Positions 50,237-60,500 of a stretch of DNA of 64,000 nucleotides are shown in pieces. Source of the stretch: Nocardia gamkensis NBRC 108242 (GTDB taxonomy: Bacteria; Actinomycetota; Actinomycetes; Mycobacteriales; Mycobacteriaceae); the NCBI RefSeq assembly GCF_001612985.1, contig NZ_BDBM01000004.1, forward strand, positions 186,001 through 250,000, written 5' to 3'. The number at the start of each line of letters is the position of its first letter. Position 1 is the first letter of the stretch. Under the pieces are notes generated by a model. That model saw nothing but the letters and a program-made list of their open reading frames with translations. It was not told the DNA's origin and did not search any database. The position numbers and the translations under genes were made by a program.

Positions 50237-50710
50237 CTAGCGCGCCTTCACGTTCTGATCTTCGAACTCGCTGTCGGCCGAGTGTTCCGCTTCGATTCTG
50301 CGGTCGGCGGATTGTTGCGCGCGGACCGCTTCGTGCCGCTCGGCCAGCAGGTCGCGGATCTCGGTCAACAGCTCGATCTGGGTCGGTTCGGCGGCCTTGG
50401 GAGTGCCGAAGCGGTTCTTGATCGTCTTCATGGGCAGGATCAGCACGAAGTACAGCACCGCGGCGACCATGACGAAATCGATGGCGGCCGTGATGATCGG
50501 GCCGATGGCGATGAAGGTGGCGGGCTTGGAGGGGATCAGCTGAACGCCGAGGCCGAGCGCGTTGGTGCTGCCGAACACCGCGAGCAGCGGATTGACGACG
50601 CCCTTCGTCACCGAGGTCACCACGGAGGTGAACGCGGTGCCCATCACGACGGCGACCGCGAGGTCGATGACGTTCCCGCGCATCAGGAACTCTTTGAAGC
50701 CCTTGAGCAT
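50237..50710 (-). CDS. mscL: Large-conductance mechanosensitive channel
   Basis: 157-aa MscL that releases solutes under hypo-osmotic stress. The conserved N-terminus MLKGFKEFLMRGNVIDLAVA leads into TM1; TM2 is FVMVAAVLYFVLIL; the cytoplasmic helix has TQIELLTEIRDLLAER. ATG 50710 gives the canonical start; ATG 50728 would add six residues. It converges on the L,D-transpeptidase gene, 6 nt away. Confidence 0.95.
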   Translation of the reverse strand: MLKGFKEFLMRGNVIDLAVAVVMGTAFTSVVTSVTKGVVNPLLAVFGSTNALGLGVQLIPSKPATFIAIGPIITAAIDFVMVAAVLYFVLILPMKTIKNRFGTPKAAEPTQIELLTEIRDLLAERHEAVRAQQSADRRIEAEHSADSEFEDQNVKAR

Positions 50711-50849
50711 GAGCCGAACCACTCCCATCCGATGTCCTTGAACTGACGGCTCCTCGGATGCTAACGGCTCGGAACGCACAGCGAAGACCGAGCAATCCGC
50801 GACCCGGCTCAGGTCGCCGAACGAGTAATGCGATTCTGCTATGAAATGT

Positions 50850-51584
50850 TCAGGTGCGGCGGGCGAACCGCCCCGCGTCGGCCTGGTCACGCGGCTTGAT
50901 GATGATCTGGTCCAGGTTGACGTGCGCGGGCCGCGACGCGACGAACCCGATGACCTCCGCGATGTCCTGGGCGACCAGCGGGTCGATACCCTCGTACACC
51001 TTTGCCGCCCGCTCGGCGTCGCCATCGAATCGCACCAGCGAGAACTCGGTCTCCACCGCGCCGGGAGCGATCTCCGTCAGGCGTACCGGCTGCCCGAGCA
51101 GCTCACCGCGCAGGGTGCGGTGCAGCACGGCCTGCGCGTGTTTGGCGGAGGTGTAACCGGAACCGTTGTCGTAGGCGGTGAACGCGGCCACCGAGGTGAT
51201 GGTGACGATCAATCCGTCGCCGGAGGCGATCAGTTTCGGCAGCAGGGTTTTGGTGACACGCAGCGTGCCGAGCACGTTGGTCTCCCACATCCAGCGCCAG
51301 TCGTCCAGGTCGGCCTCGGCCACCGGCGCCAGGCCCTTGGCGCCGCCCGCGTTGTTGACCAGCACGTCGACGCGTTCGACCGCGTCGCCGAACGCGCGCA
51401 CGGACTCGTCGGAGGTGACGTCGAGTTCCACTGCGGTGCCGCCGATCTCCTCGGCGAGGCGGCGCAGCCGATCGACCCGGCGCGCACCGACGTAGACGTG
51501 ATAGCCCTGCTTCGCCAGCTCCCGGGCGGTGGCCTCGCCGATGCCCGAGCTGGCTCCGGTGACGACGGCGCTGCGAGTGCTCAT
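50850..51584 (-). CDS. Short-chain dehydrogenase (Rv0484c-like)
   Basis: 244-aa classical SDR: VVTGASSGIGEATARELA cofactor loop, NNAGGAKG, catalytic Ser in VTITSVAAF, and YTSAKHAQA with Tyr and Lys. It ends in INQIIIKP-like LDQIIIKPRDQA, typical of YdfG/serine dehydrogenase-like SDRs. It matches Rv0484c in position and strand. The ATG at 51584 gives the canonical N-terminus; the open frame upstream is not conserved. Confidence 0.9.
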   Translation of the reverse strand: MSTRSAVVTGASSGIGEATARELAKQGYHVYVGARRVDRLRRLAEEIGGTAVELDVTSDESVRAFGDAVERVDVLVNNAGGAKGLAPVAEADLDDWRWMWETNVLGTLRVTKTLLPKLIASGDGLIVTITSVAAFTAYDNGSGYTSAKHAQAVLHRTLRGELLGQPVRLTEIAPGAVETEFSLVRFDGDAERAAKVYEGIDPLVAQDIAEVIGFVASRPAHVNLDQIIIKPRDQADAGRFARRT

Positions 51585-51657
51585 GCCGTTAGATCCTAGG
51601 TGCGGGAGGTTTGCCCGATCACCCGCGGTCACCGGAACGACGGTTAGCCTCGGTGGC

Positions 51658-52479
51658 ATGGCTATTCGGGACGTGGTGAGCGCGGACGGAACGAACATCG
51701 TCTATCGGGTGAGTGGTCCGGCGCACGGTCGTCCCTTGCTGCTGGTGCACGGCTGGTCGGCGGATCTGCGCTGCTGGGGTGCGGCCGCCGACGACCTCGC
51801 CGCGCGGTTCCGGGTGATCGCCGTCGACCTGCGCGGCCACGGCTACTCCGACGCGCCCGCGACGGGCTACGACGATCCGAAGAACTGGGCGGCCGACCTC
51901 GCGGCGGTACTGGCGGCCGAGGGCATCGCGTCCGGCGCGGTGCTGCTCGGCTGGTCTTACGGGGGGATCGTGCTGTCGGACTACTTGACCGCCTACGGTA
52001 CGGACGCCGTCGCGGGCGTCGTCTACACCGGCTCGATGGCGAACATCGGTCCCGGTGTGCCGGGCGCGGCGACCGGCCGCATGATGGGCGAGGCCATACC
52101 GGGCGTCTTCGAGGAGAGCGCGGGGCGGGCCGTGCGTGCCTTCGGTGTGTTCGGCAACGCCAACACCGGACCCGGCGCGGACAAGGGGCCCGACGCGCAG
52201 CGCCTGTTCGGTGCCGGCCTCGCCACCCCGCCCGCGGTGCGCAAAGCGCTGTTCTACCGGACCGTCGACAACACCGAGACACTGCGCACGCTGGACGTTC
52301 CCGTGCTCGTCCTGCACGGCACGGCCGACCAGGTCGTCCCGATCGAGAACGGCCGCTACATCGCCGAGGCCGTCCCGGACGCGCGCGCGTCGTTCTGGGA
52401 AGGGGCCCAGCACGGGCTGTTCATCGAGGACCGCTCCCGCTTCGTCGCCGAGGTGAGTGCGTTCGTCGACAGTCTGTGA
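51658..52479 (+). CDS. Alpha/beta hydrolase
   Basis: 273-aa alpha/beta hydrolase with LLVHGWSADLRCW, AVDLRGHGYSD, nucleophile elbow LLGWSYGG (Trp-x-Ser rather than the usual His), acid Asp in LHGTADQVVP and His in GAQHGLFIED. It is divergent from the SDR gene and 78 nt before mshA. It occupies the place of the ROK regulator gene Rv0485 in M. tuberculosis. Substrate unknown. Confidence 0.86.
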   Translation: MAIRDVVSADGTNIVYRVSGPAHGRPLLLVHGWSADLRCWGAAADDLAARFRVIAVDLRGHGYSDAPATGYDDPKNWAADLAAVLAAEGIASGAVLLGWSYGGIVLSDYLTAYGTDAVAGVVYTGSMANIGPGVPGAATGRMMGEAIPGVFEESAGRAVRAFGVFGNANTGPGADKGPDAQRLFGAGLATPPAVRKALFYRTVDNTETLRTLDVPVLVLHGTADQVVPIENGRYIAEAVPDARASFWEGAQHGLFIEDRSRFVAEVSAFVDSL

Positions 52480-52556
52480 TCGGATTCACGTCCGCCCTGT
52501 GATAGCTCTCACTTGCCGCGGATAGCGTGTCTGGGCCGGGGAAGGCAACGTGCACT

Positions 52557-54002
52557 ATGGATAGTGTGAGCCAGCGCCCGGGCCTACGGCCGAACCGTAT
52601 CGCCGTGTTATCGGTGCACACCTCACCACTTGCGCAGCCGGGCACCGGCGACGCGGGCGGCATGAACGTCTATGTCCTGCAGACGGCCGTCGAGCTGGCC
52701 CGCCGCGGCACCGAGGTGGAGATCTTCACCCGGGCCACGTCGTCGAACGTCCCGCCCGTCCAGGAGGCCGCGCCCGGCGTGCTGGTGCGCAACGTGGTGG
52801 CAGGCCCGTTCGAGGGGCTGGACAAGCACGATCTGCCCACCCAGCTGTGCCCCTTCACCGCGGAGGTGCTGCGGCAAGAGGCCCGGCATCTGCCCGGTTA
52901 CTACGACCTGGTGCATTCGCACTACTGGCTGTCCGGCCAGGTCGGCTGGCTGGCCAGGGACCGGTGGCGGGTGCCGCTGGTGCACACCGCGCACACCCTG
53001 GCGGCGGTGAAGAATTCCGCGCTGGCCGAAGGCGACTGTCCCGAACCGGTGACCCGCGAGATCGGCGAAAAACAGGTGATCGCCGAATCCGATCGGCTGG
53101 TCGCCAACACCGCGGAGGAGGCACGCCAGCTGGTCGAGCTCTACGGCGCCGACCCGGAGCGCATCGACGTGGTACCGCCCGGCGCCGACCTGAGCCGCTA
53201 CCACCCCGGTGACAAGGCGGCCGCCCGCGCCGAACTGGGGCTGGCCGCCGACGAGCGGATCGTCGCGTTCGTCGGCCGGATCCAACCGTTGAAGGCGCCC
53301 GATGTGCTGGTGCGCGCCGCGGCCGAGGTGTTGCGCGCCGACCCGGAGCGCAAGCTGCGCGTGCTGATCGTGGGCGGTCCGTCCGGCAGCGGGTTGGAGC
53401 GGCCGCACGCGCTGATCGATCTGGCCGCCGAACTGGGCATCGCCGCACGGGTCAGCTTCCTGCCCCCGCAGCCACCGCAGCGGCTGGTGCAGGTCTACCG
53501 CGCCGCCGACCTGGTCGCGGTGCCGAGCTACAACGAGTCCTTCGGCTTGGTCGCCATCGAGGCGCAGGCCAGCGGCACGCCGGTGCTGGCCGCCGACGTC
53601 GGTGGTCTCGGTACGGCCGTGCGGCACGATGTCTCCGGTCTGCTGGTCCCCGGGCACCGCACCGCGGACTGGGCGAACGCGCTGGGCCTGCTGCTGGACG
53701 ACCCCGACCGCCTGCGCCGGATGAGCGAGCAGGCCGTCACGCACGCGGCCAACTTCTCCTGGGCGCACACCGCCGACGGGTTGCTGGCCAGCTACGCCGC
53801 GGCCCTGGCCGGTTTCCGGGAGGAGCGGACGGCGTTGGGCGGCCGCGGCTTGGCGCACAGCGTCGTGCGGGAGGATGCGTACGATTCGGACACCGCCGAC
53901 CGCACCGGCCCGGCCGGGGAGCGGACGGCGGCCCTGCTCGGTGAGACCAGCCAGGCCAGATCACGGGCGCTGTGGCGGCGCCGGATGGGAGTACGCCGGT
54001 GA
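52557..54002 (+). CDS. mshA: D-inositol-3-phosphate glycosyltransferase MshA
   Basis: 481-aa GT4-family enzyme that transfers GlcNAc to inositol-3-phosphate, the first committed step of mycothiol synthesis. Signatures are [63 protein letters not shown] and the donor-binding [23 protein letters not shown] 52557 and GTG 52566 are alternative starts. The GTG of the YbjN gene overlaps its stop, matching Rv0486-Rv0487. Confidence 0.95.
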   Translation: MDSVSQRPGLRPNRIAVLSVHTSPLAQPGTGDAGGMNVYVLQTAVELARRGTEVEIFTRATSSNVPPVQEAAPGVLVRNVVAGPFEGLDKHDLPTQLCPFTAEVLRQEARHLPGYYDLVHSHYWLSGQVGWLARDRWRVPLVHTAHTLAAVKNSALAEGDCPEPVTREIGEKQVIAESDRLVANTAEEARQLVELYGADPERIDVVPPGADLSRYHPGDKAAARAELGLAADERIVAFVGRIQPLKAPDVLVRAAAEVLRADPERKLRVLIVGGPSGSGLERPHALIDLAAELGIAARVSFLPPQPPQRLVQVYRAADLVAVPSYNESFGLVAIEAQASGTPVLAADVGGLGTAVRHDVSGLLVPGHRTADWANALGLLLDDPDRLRRMSEQAVTHAANFSWAHTADGLLASYAAALAGFREERTALGGRGLAHSVVREDAYDSDTADRTGPAGERTAALLGETSQARSRALWRRRMGVRR

Positions 54003-54502
54003 ACGAGGTGCAGGCGACCGCGCAGCTCATCGACGAGACGCTGCGCGACAGGGAGATCGAGTACACCCGGCCGGGCGAGGAGACCTTCGTCGTCGTCCTG
54101 CCCGGTGAGCGCAAACTCAAGACCACGGTGATGCTCACGGTGGGCAAGCACGGTGTCCGGGTCGAAGCGTTCGTCTGCCGCAAGCCGGACGAGAACTTCG
54201 AAGGCGTCTACAAGTTCCTGCTGCGCCGCAATCGCAGGCTTTACGCCGTCGCCTACACCCTCGACCGGGTCGGCGACATCTATCTGGTCGGCCGCCTGTC
54301 CGCGCATGCCGTCACCCCTGACGAACTGGACCGGGTATTCGGGCAGATTCTCGAGGCCGTCGACGCCGACTTCAACGTGCTGCTGGAACTCGGCTTCGCC
54401 GAATCGATTCGGCGGGAATGGAAGTGGCGCGTCTCGCGCGGTGAATCGTTGCAGAACCTGCGCGCTTTCGAGCACTTGGTCGACTCCGCCGACAAGCCCT
54501 GA
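53999..54502 (+). CDS. YbjN domain protein (Rv0487-like)
   Basis: 167-aa YbjN-domain protein, a T3SS-chaperone-like fold: [39 protein letters not shown] and [20 protein letters not shown]. Function is unknown; the tight overlap with mshA is conserved in mycobacteria and hints at a link with mycothiol synthesis. Start is a GTG in a GTGA overlap. Confidence 0.88.
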   Translation: MNEVQATAQLIDETLRDREIEYTRPGEETFVVVLPGERKLKTTVMLTVGKHGVRVEAFVCRKPDENFEGVYKFLLRRNRRLYAVAYTLDRVGDIYLVGRLSAHAVTPDELDRVFGQILEAVDADFNVLLELGFAESIRREWKWRVSRGESLQNLRAFEHLVDSADKP

Positions 54503-54581
54503 CCGGTCGCCGGATCCGGCCCGTCGTGGCACCGACCGGGTGACAATCGCAGGTGGCTCGGCTCGGCGAAGGGACACGGCG

Positions 54582-55472
54582 TTGGCGATTCTCGCTCTGG
54601 ACATCGGCGCGACCAAGTTCGCGGCCGGAGTGGTTGGCCCCGGTCCCGAGGTGCTCGAAGTACGCCGGGTGGACGTGCCGGACGCGGGTGTCTGGGAGGC
54701 CTGTCGGGAACTGCTGCTCGCGGTGGCGGGGGCGGAACCGGTCGGCGCCGTAGGGATCGGTGCGGCCGGTCCGGTGGACGTGCGGGCCGGCGTCACCGGT
54801 CCGTTGAACATTCCCGAGTGGAAAGCGGGCTTCCCGGTGGTCGCCGCCGTGCGAGAGCTGTTCCCGGCCGCCACGATTCGTTTCGCCATCGACGGCGCCT
54901 GCCTCGCGCTGGCCGAACACCGCCTCGGCGCGCTGCGCGGCGTGCCCGACGCGCTGGCCATGACGGTGTCGTCGGGGATCGGCGGTGGGATCGTCGCCGG
55001 CGGAAAGGTGCTGCTGGGGCGCACCGGTAACGCGGGCCACGTGGGGCACATCGTCGTGCCCGGCTGGGACACACCCTGCGGTTGCGGCGGCCGCGGTTGC
55101 GTCGAGGCGATCGCGAGCGGCATGTCGTCGGTGCGCTGGGCGCGCGAGCAGGGCTGGTCCGGCGGCACGGGTGCGCGACTGGCCGCGGACGCGCACGCGG
55201 GTGACGAGATCGCGGTCGCCGCCCTGCACCGGGCGGGCACCGCGCTCGGCACGGCGATCGCCTCGGCCGCCGCCCTGCTGGACGTCGACCGGGTGGTGAT
55301 CGGCGGCGGGTTCGCGCAATCCGGTGCGCCGCTGTGGGATCCGCTGCGCGCCGCGGTGGACGCGCACGCCGGGCTGAATTTCCTGCACGGCCTGCGGGTG
55401 GAACCCTCCGCGATCACCGAGGGCGCGACGCTGGTCGGAGCGGGCGTGCTCGCCACCGATGAACCGGTCTGA
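54582..55472 (+). CDS. ROK family sugar kinase
   Basis: 296-aa ROK protein: ATP motif LALDIGATKFAAGVV, VSSGIGGGIV, GHVGHIVV and the zinc motif CGCGGRGCVE. It has no N-terminal HTH, so it is a kinase (glucokinase/N-acetylsugar kinase type) rather than a ROK repressor such as Rv0485. The TTG at 54582 has GAAGGGA upstream; GTG 54540 would add 14 residues. It precedes gpmA, consistent with feeding sugars to glycolysis. Confidence 0.85.
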   Translation: MAILALDIGATKFAAGVVGPGPEVLEVRRVDVPDAGVWEACRELLLAVAGAEPVGAVGIGAAGPVDVRAGVTGPLNIPEWKAGFPVVAAVRELFPAATIRFAIDGACLALAEHRLGALRGVPDALAMTVSSGIGGGIVAGGKVLLGRTGNAGHVGHIVVPGWDTPCGCGGRGCVEAIASGMSSVRWAREQGWSGGTGARLAADAHAGDEIAVAALHRAGTALGTAIASAAALLDVDRVVIGGGFAQSGAPLWDPLRAAVDAHAGLNFLHGLRVEPSAITEGATLVGAGVLATDEPV

Positions 55473-55553
55473 CATCGCGCTTTGCCGCGTAGGCGGTGGC
55501 GGCGGGGCGGGAACCGATGCGACCCGGCCGGACGCGCATGGGAGGATGGCCGC

Positions 55554-56291
55554 ATGACGTACACCCTCGTGCTGCTGCGCCACGGCGAAAGCGAATGGAA
55601 CGCCCTGAACCTGTTCACCGGCTGGGTGGACGTGCACCTGACCGACAAGGGCATCGCCGAGGGCAAGCGCGCCGGGGAGCTGCTGGCCGAGCACGGCATC
55701 CTGCCGGACGTCGTCTACACCTCCCTGCTGCGCCGGGCGATCTCCACGGCGAACATCGCGCTGGACGCCGCCGATCGGCACTGGATCCCGGTGATCCGGG
55801 ACTGGCGGCTCAACGAGCGCCACTACGGTGAGCTGCAAGGCAAGAACAAGGCGCAGGTCCGGGAGAAGTACGGCGACGAGCAGTTCATGCTGTGGCGCCG
55901 CAGCTACGACACCCCGCCGCCGCCGATCGACCCGGCCAACGAGTACAGCCAGGAAGGCGATCCGCGCTACGCGGGCATCGATGTCCCGAAGACCGAATGC
56001 CTGCTCGACGTGGTCAACCGGATGGTTCCGTACTGGGAGTCGACCATCTCCAAGGACCTGCTGTCCGGCAAGACCGTGCTGGTCGCCGCGCACGGCAACT
56101 CGCTGCGCGCCCTGGTCAAGCACCTCGACCAGATCTCCGACGAGGACATCGCGGGTCTGAACATCCCCACCGGGATCCCGCTGCGGTACGAGCTGGACGA
56201 GGACCTCCGCCCGGTGCGCCCGCACGAGTACCTGGACCCCGAGGCGGCCGCCGCGGGCGCCGCCGCCGTCGCCGGTCAGGGCGGCAAATAG
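55554..56291 (+). CDS. gpmA: 2,3-bisphosphoglycerate-dependent phosphoglycerate mutase
   Basis: 245-aa dPGM of glycolysis. The phosphohistidine motif is [31 protein letters not shown] and [13 protein letters not shown] follow; the second His is in [17 protein letters not shown]. An Ala-rich C-terminus ends the protein. It matches Rv0489 (gpm1). The ATG has GGAGGATGGCCGC upstream. A strong terminator follows. Confidence 0.95.
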   Translation: MTYTLVLLRHGESEWNALNLFTGWVDVHLTDKGIAEGKRAGELLAEHGILPDVVYTSLLRRAISTANIALDAADRHWIPVIRDWRLNERHYGELQGKNKAQVREKYGDEQFMLWRRSYDTPPPPIDPANEYSQEGDPRYAGIDVPKTECLLDVVNRMVPYWESTISKDLLSGKTVLVAAHGNSLRALVKHLDQISDEDIAGLNIPTGIPLRYELDEDLRPVRPHEYLDPEAAAAGAAAVAGQGGK

Positions 56292-56311
56292 CCGGCACAT
56301 CGCGAACTGCG

Positions 56312-56347
56312 CAACGCGCTGTCACCCCTTCGGGTGGCAGCGCGTTG
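56312..56347 (+). terminator. Strong terminator after gpmA
   Basis: Stem of 16 pairs (CAACGCGCTG, one T-G wobble, CACCC) with a CTTC loop, closing with CAGCGCGTTG and followed by TCGTTTC. Confidence 0.85.
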
Positions 56348-56470
56348 TCGTTTCGGGCGCGGGCTCAGGGGGTTGCGGGCGACACGCCGGTAGAGGGGCC
56401 ATCGAACGGTGCTACAGCATCGGCCGATTAAGTTACCCACTGTTTTTACCGGCAAGTAGGTCGGTACACT

Positions 56471-56486
56471 CTGGTCGTTCGACCAG
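56471..56486. promoter_or_regulatory. CTGGTCG/CGACCAG palindrome upstream of the CocE gene
   Basis: Perfect 7+2+7 inverted repeat 21 nt before the ATG. Just upstream, ACCG and CGGT bracket GCAAGTAGGT, which could be a second half-site. Operator function is inference. Confidence 0.45.
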
Positions 56487-56507
56487 CCGAGAGGTGGATC
56501 ACGTCCG

Positions 56508-58565
56508 ATGAAGTACGCGTTGCGGGCCACGGTGGCGGCAGTTGCCGTCACGATGCTCGCCCCCTTCCTCGCAGGCGGCGCGGATGCCGTCGCGCCGCCC
56601 ACCGGCCCGGACGGCGGCGCCGCCGGAGCGGAGTGGGCGGCCACGCAAGACGGCCCCCAGCAGTACCCGGGCATCAACATCCAATGGGACGTCCCCATCA
56701 CGATGAGTGACGGGACCGTCCTGAAGGGCAACGTCTACCGCCCCGCGGACGCGTCCGGCCGGCCCATCGACACGCCCACGCCGACGATCGTCAACCTCAC
56801 GCCCTACACCAAGCTGGTGTCGAACCTGGCCGATCACGCGCAGTCGATTCCCGGCCTTTCCGACGCGCTGATGGAGTTCTTCCGCCAGATCGATATGAGC
56901 GGCACCCCGCTGTCCGGCGTCACCGATCTGACCAAGGCGTTCGGCGGCGGCGAACTGCGCAACTTCACCGTCGACCGGCAGCTGATCAAGAGCGGTTACT
57001 CGCAGGTGGTCGTCGACGTGCGCGGCACCGGTTTCTCCCAGGGCGTCTGGGACATGCTGCGCGACCGCGAGCAGCAGGACACGGTCGAGGTGATCGACTG
57101 GGCGTCCCGGCAGCCGTGGTCCAACGGCCGGATCGGCATGAACGGCATCTCCTACTCCGGGATCAACCAGGTGCAGGCCGCCGAGCAGCGCCCACCCGCC
57201 TTGCGGGCGATCTTCCCGGTGGTGCCGGGCAGCGACCTGGTCAACGACGTGCTCGCGCCCGGCGGCGGCTTCGGTTTCAACTTCATCCCGCTGTGGCTGA
57301 CCGCGATCAACGGCCTCAAGCTGATTCCCGATCTGGCTTCGGTGCTCAACGGGCAACTGGACACCACGTGGCTGGCCGACCGCGCCCGAGATCCGTTGAC
57401 GTTCATGGACGTCCTGCTGAACGTCTACACCACCGCGCGCTTGGAGGATCTCGACCCGCGCGCCAAGGAACTGCTGACCGACGGTTCCCGGCCGCGTCAG
57501 GACTGGCTCGGTGATCCGAGCGGGATCCGGACGCCGACCTTCGTCACCGGCGGTTGGCACGACCTGTTCGCCTACTCGGAATCCAAGATCTACAACGAGA
57601 TTCCGCTGCCGCCGGGCCGGAAGCAATTGCTGATGGGCAACACCTACCACCTCAATTCGGGCAACGAGTACGGCCGACCGGGTCTGCCGCCGCGGCTGGA
57701 CGTGTTGCAGCGCGCCTGGTTCGACAAGTGGCTCAAGGACGTCGACAACGGCATCGACCAGTACGGCCCGATCACTCTGCGCCAGCAGGGTGGCGGCTGG
57801 ATCACCACCGACTCGTTCGCCGCGCCGGCTCCTGCGGCGGAGGCGCGACAGGCGGTGCACCGCAGGATGTATCTGTCCGCAGCGCCCAGCGGCACCGCCA
57901 ACAGCGTCTACGACGGTTCGCTCAGCCCCGAGGGCAGCGGCGAGCCCGCCCGCCTGACCGTCGCGCCCGGCCTGACCAGCCTGTGCTCCAACGACGCCGC
58001 GCAGGGCACCGCCGGTGTGCTGTCGGTGATCGACGGTTGCGCCAAGGACTCCAGGGTCGAGGAGCTGAACGGCCTGACCTTCACCGGTGCACCGGTCGCC
58101 GAACCGACCTCGATCTCCGGGCGGATCGCGGTGCGGCTCAACACCGTGCAGGACGCCGCCGACGGCTACTGGGTGGTCACCGTGAACGACGTCGCGCCGG
58201 ACGGGCAGTCCAGCGTGCTGTCGTCGGGGCAGCTCATGGCTTCGCTGCGGGCGATCGACGACGCGAACAGCAGCAAGTCGGCCAACGGCGACTACACCGA
58301 TCCGCGGCCGTTCACCTCGCTGGAGCAGCGGCAGCCGACGGTCCCCGGCGAGGCGACCACACTGGACATCGCGCTGCCCGCCACCGAGGCGCTCTTGCAG
58401 CCGGGCCACCGCCTGCGCGTCGACGTGTACGCGGGCAACTTCCCCAAGGGCCTGCCCATCCTGCCGATGCTGATCGACACCGGCCTGCGGCCACAGCATC
58501 TGGAGCTGGATCCCGGCCGTCCGAGCTTCGTCAACATCCCGGTCAGAGGAAATCCGGGCTGGTAG
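56508..58565 (+). CDS. Secreted CocE/NonD (S15-type) hydrolase
   Basis: 685-aa exported hydrolase. A Sec signal peptide (MKYALRATVAAVAVTML, cleavage near residue 27-30 after GADA) is followed by a peptidase S15/CocE catalytic domain: VDVRGTGFSQGVWDM, nucleophile Ser in GMNGISYSG, Asp in GGWHDLFAYSE and His in NTYHLNSGNEYG. A C-terminal jelly-roll (PepX_C) domain carries TLDIALPATEALLQPGHRL. It could be an acylase, esterase or X-Pro dipeptidyl peptidase. It sits alone between terminators, with a palindrome before the start. Confidence 0.87.
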   Translation: MKYALRATVAAVAVTMLAPFLAGGADAVAPPTGPDGGAAGAEWAATQDGPQQYPGINIQWDVPITMSDGTVLKGNVYRPADASGRPIDTPTPTIVNLTPYTKLVSNLADHAQSIPGLSDALMEFFRQIDMSGTPLSGVTDLTKAFGGGELRNFTVDRQLIKSGYSQVVVDVRGTGFSQGVWDMLRDREQQDTVEVIDWASRQPWSNGRIGMNGISYSGINQVQAAEQRPPALRAIFPVVPGSDLVNDVLAPGGGFGFNFIPLWLTAINGLKLIPDLASVLNGQLDTTWLADRARDPLTFMDVLLNVYTTARLEDLDPRAKELLTDGSRPRQDWLGDPSGIRTPTFVTGGWHDLFAYSESKIYNEIPLPPGRKQLLMGNTYHLNSGNEYGRPGLPPRLDVLQRAWFDKWLKDVDNGIDQYGPITLRQQGGGWITTDSFAAPAPAAEARQAVHRRMYLSAAPSGTANSVYDGSLSPEGSGEPARLTVAPGLTSLCSNDAAQGTAGVLSVIDGCAKDSRVEELNGLTFTGAPVAEPTSISGRIAVRLNTVQDAADGYWVVTVNDVAPDGQSSVLSSGQLMASLRAIDDANSSKSANGDYTDPRPFTSLEQRQPTVPGEATTLDIALPATEALLQPGHRLRVDVYAGNFPKGLPILPMLIDTGLRPQHLELDPGRPSFVNIPVRGNPGW

Positions 58566-58752
58566 ATCCGGGCGTGTGCCCTTCGCGCATCATGATCGAC
58601 GCTGCGGGGTATGGGCGAGGGCACACGCTCCGATCGAAGGTCCGGCGAACCGGATCGAAAAAATTTCGGCGCGTCTGTCGATCTCCGAAGGCCCTCGTTC
58701 GACCTATGGGTGAGAGGGTCCGGAGAGGGACTCGACAGCCAGGGAGACAACC

Positions 58753-59172
58753 ATGAAGTACATGCTGATCATGCGCGCCACCGACGAGGCCTACGCGGGG
58801 ATGGTGAACACCGACTTCGACCAGCTGCTCGACACCATGGGCAAGTTCAACGACGAGCTGATCCGGGCGGGCGTGCTGCTCGCGGCGGAGGGGTTGGAGG
58901 ACGCCGCCGAGGGCGTGGTCGTCGACTACTCCTCCGAGACACCCGTCGTCACCGACGGCCCGTACGGCGAGACCAAGGAGCTGTTCGGCGGGTTCTACAT
59001 TCTCAACGTGGCCTCGAAGGAGGAGGCGATCGAATGGGCCAAGCGGATGCCGATGACCGGTCCCGGCTTCAAGACCGAGATCCGCCGGGTTCCGACGATC
59101 GACGAGTTCCCGCAGGACAACGTGTGGATTCAGAAGGAGCGGGCGTGGCGCGAGGCCACCGGTCAGCTCTGA
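58753..59172 (+). CDS. YCII/DGPF domain protein, ECF42 partner
   Basis: 139-aa YCII-related protein: MKYMLIMRATDEAY start, central TDGPYGETKELFGGFYIL (the DGPF-type motif) and a C-terminal IEIRRVP-like EIRRVPTIDEF. Such proteins are regularly encoded beside ECF42 sigma factors, and this one lies 15 nt before one. Whether it modulates the sigma factor or is its target is unresolved. Confidence 0.9.
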   Translation: MKYMLIMRATDEAYAGMVNTDFDQLLDTMGKFNDELIRAGVLLAAEGLEDAAEGVVVDYSSETPVVTDGPYGETKELFGGFYILNVASKEEAIEWAKRMPMTGPGFKTEIRRVPTIDEFPQDNVWIQKERAWREATGQL

Positions 59173-59187
59173 GCGGATCGAGCGGCG

Positions 59188-60489
59188 ATGGGCGACCACA
59201 CCGGCCGTGAGGCCGTCGCCGCGGTCTGGCGGATCGAGTCGGCCCGGATCGTCGGTGCGCTCGCGCGGTATACCGGCGACTTCGCGCTGGCCGAGGATCT
59301 GGCGCAGGAAGCGCTGGCCGAGGCGCTCGTGACCTGGCCGCGCGACGGCGTGCCGCGCAATCCCGCCGGGTGGTTGCTCACCGTCGGCCGCCGCCGCGCG
59401 ATCGACGCGTTCCGGCGGCGCTCCGCCCTCGACGAGCGGTACACCGCCCTCGCCCGGGATCTGGGCGAGGGCGGCGCCGTCTCGGGAGGAGCGCCGATCG
59501 ATCCGGCCCGGGACGCCGAGGATGTGCTGTGGGATCCGGACCGGATCGATGACGACCTGCTCGCGCTGATGTTCATCTCCTGCCATCCCGTGCTGTCACG
59601 GGAGGCGCGGGTCGCGCTCACCCTGCGTGTGGTCGGCGGTCTGACCAGCGACGAGATCGCCAAGGCTTTCCTCGTTCCGGCCGCCACCGTGCAGGCCCGG
59701 ATCACCAGGGCGAAGAAGACCCTCGCGGCGGCCCGGGTGCCTTTCGAGGTGCCACCGGCCGAGCAGCGCACCGAGCGCCTCGGCTCGGTGCTCAGTGTGG
59801 TCTACCTGATCTTCACCGAGGGGTCATCGGCCAGCTCCGGCGCGGACCTGATCCGGCTCGACCTCGCCAGCGGGGCGTTGCGCCTGGCTCGGGTGCTGAC
59901 CCGGCTGGTGCCGGAGGCCCCCGAGACGCACGGCCTGCTGGCGCTGCTCGAATTGACCGCGGCGCGGTTCCCCGCCCGAACCGGCCCGGACGGCGAGCCG
60001 GTGCTCCTCGAGCACCAGGACCGCCGCCAATGGGACCGCGCCGCGATCCGTCGGGGCCGAGCCGCCTTGGCCCGCGCCGAGCAGGTCGGCCGGGGACTGG
60101 GCGCCTACGGGTTGCAGGCGGCGATCGCCGAATGCCATGCCATAGCCCCGTCGGTCGAGGCGACGAACTGGGAGCGGATCGTGCTCATCTACGAGGCGCT
60201 CGGCAGGCTCGCGCCCTCGCCGGTGGTGGACCTCAACCGGGCGGTGGCCGTCTCGATGGCGCGCGGGCCCGCCGCGGCGCTGCCGATCGTGGACGAGCTC
60301 GCCGCCGCCGCGGCGCTGTCACATTGGCATCTGCTGCCGAGCGTTCGCGGGGAACTGCTCGTCCGGTTGGGACGCACGAAGGAGGCGCGCGCCGAACTGG
60401 AGCGCGCCATCGGCCTGTGCGGCAACCAGCGCGAGCGGGTGGTGCTGGAGCGCAAGCTCGCCGAGCTCGGCTCTGTCGATCCGGCTTGA
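59188..60489 (+). CDS. ECF42-type RNA polymerase sigma factor
   Basis: 433-aa sigma factor. Sigma region 2 holds EDLAQEALAEALVTWPRDG and GWLLTVGRRRAIDAFRRR; region 4 is LRVVGGLTSDEIAKAFLVP followed by ATVQARITRAKKTL. The long C-terminal extension from residue 190 (DUF6596/TPR-like, RRGRAALARAEQVGRGLGAY) replaces an anti-sigma factor and is required for activity in characterised ECF42 members. It is cotranscribed with the YCII gene. Confidence 0.93.
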   Translation: MGDHTGREAVAAVWRIESARIVGALARYTGDFALAEDLAQEALAEALVTWPRDGVPRNPAGWLLTVGRRRAIDAFRRRSALDERYTALARDLGEGGAVSGGAPIDPARDAEDVLWDPDRIDDDLLALMFISCHPVLSREARVALTLRVVGGLTSDEIAKAFLVPAATVQARITRAKKTLAAARVPFEVPPAEQRTERLGSVLSVVYLIFTEGSSASSGADLIRLDLASGALRLARVLTRLVPEAPETHGLLALLELTAARFPARTGPDGEPVLLEHQDRRQWDRAAIRRGRAALARAEQVGRGLGAYGLQAAIAECHAIAPSVEATNWERIVLIYEALGRLAPSPVVDLNRAVAVSMARGPAAALPIVDELAAAAALSHWHLLPSVRGELLVRLGRTKEARAELERAIGLCGNQRERVVLERKLAELGSVDPA

Positions 60490-60500
60490 CGCCCCGCCGG

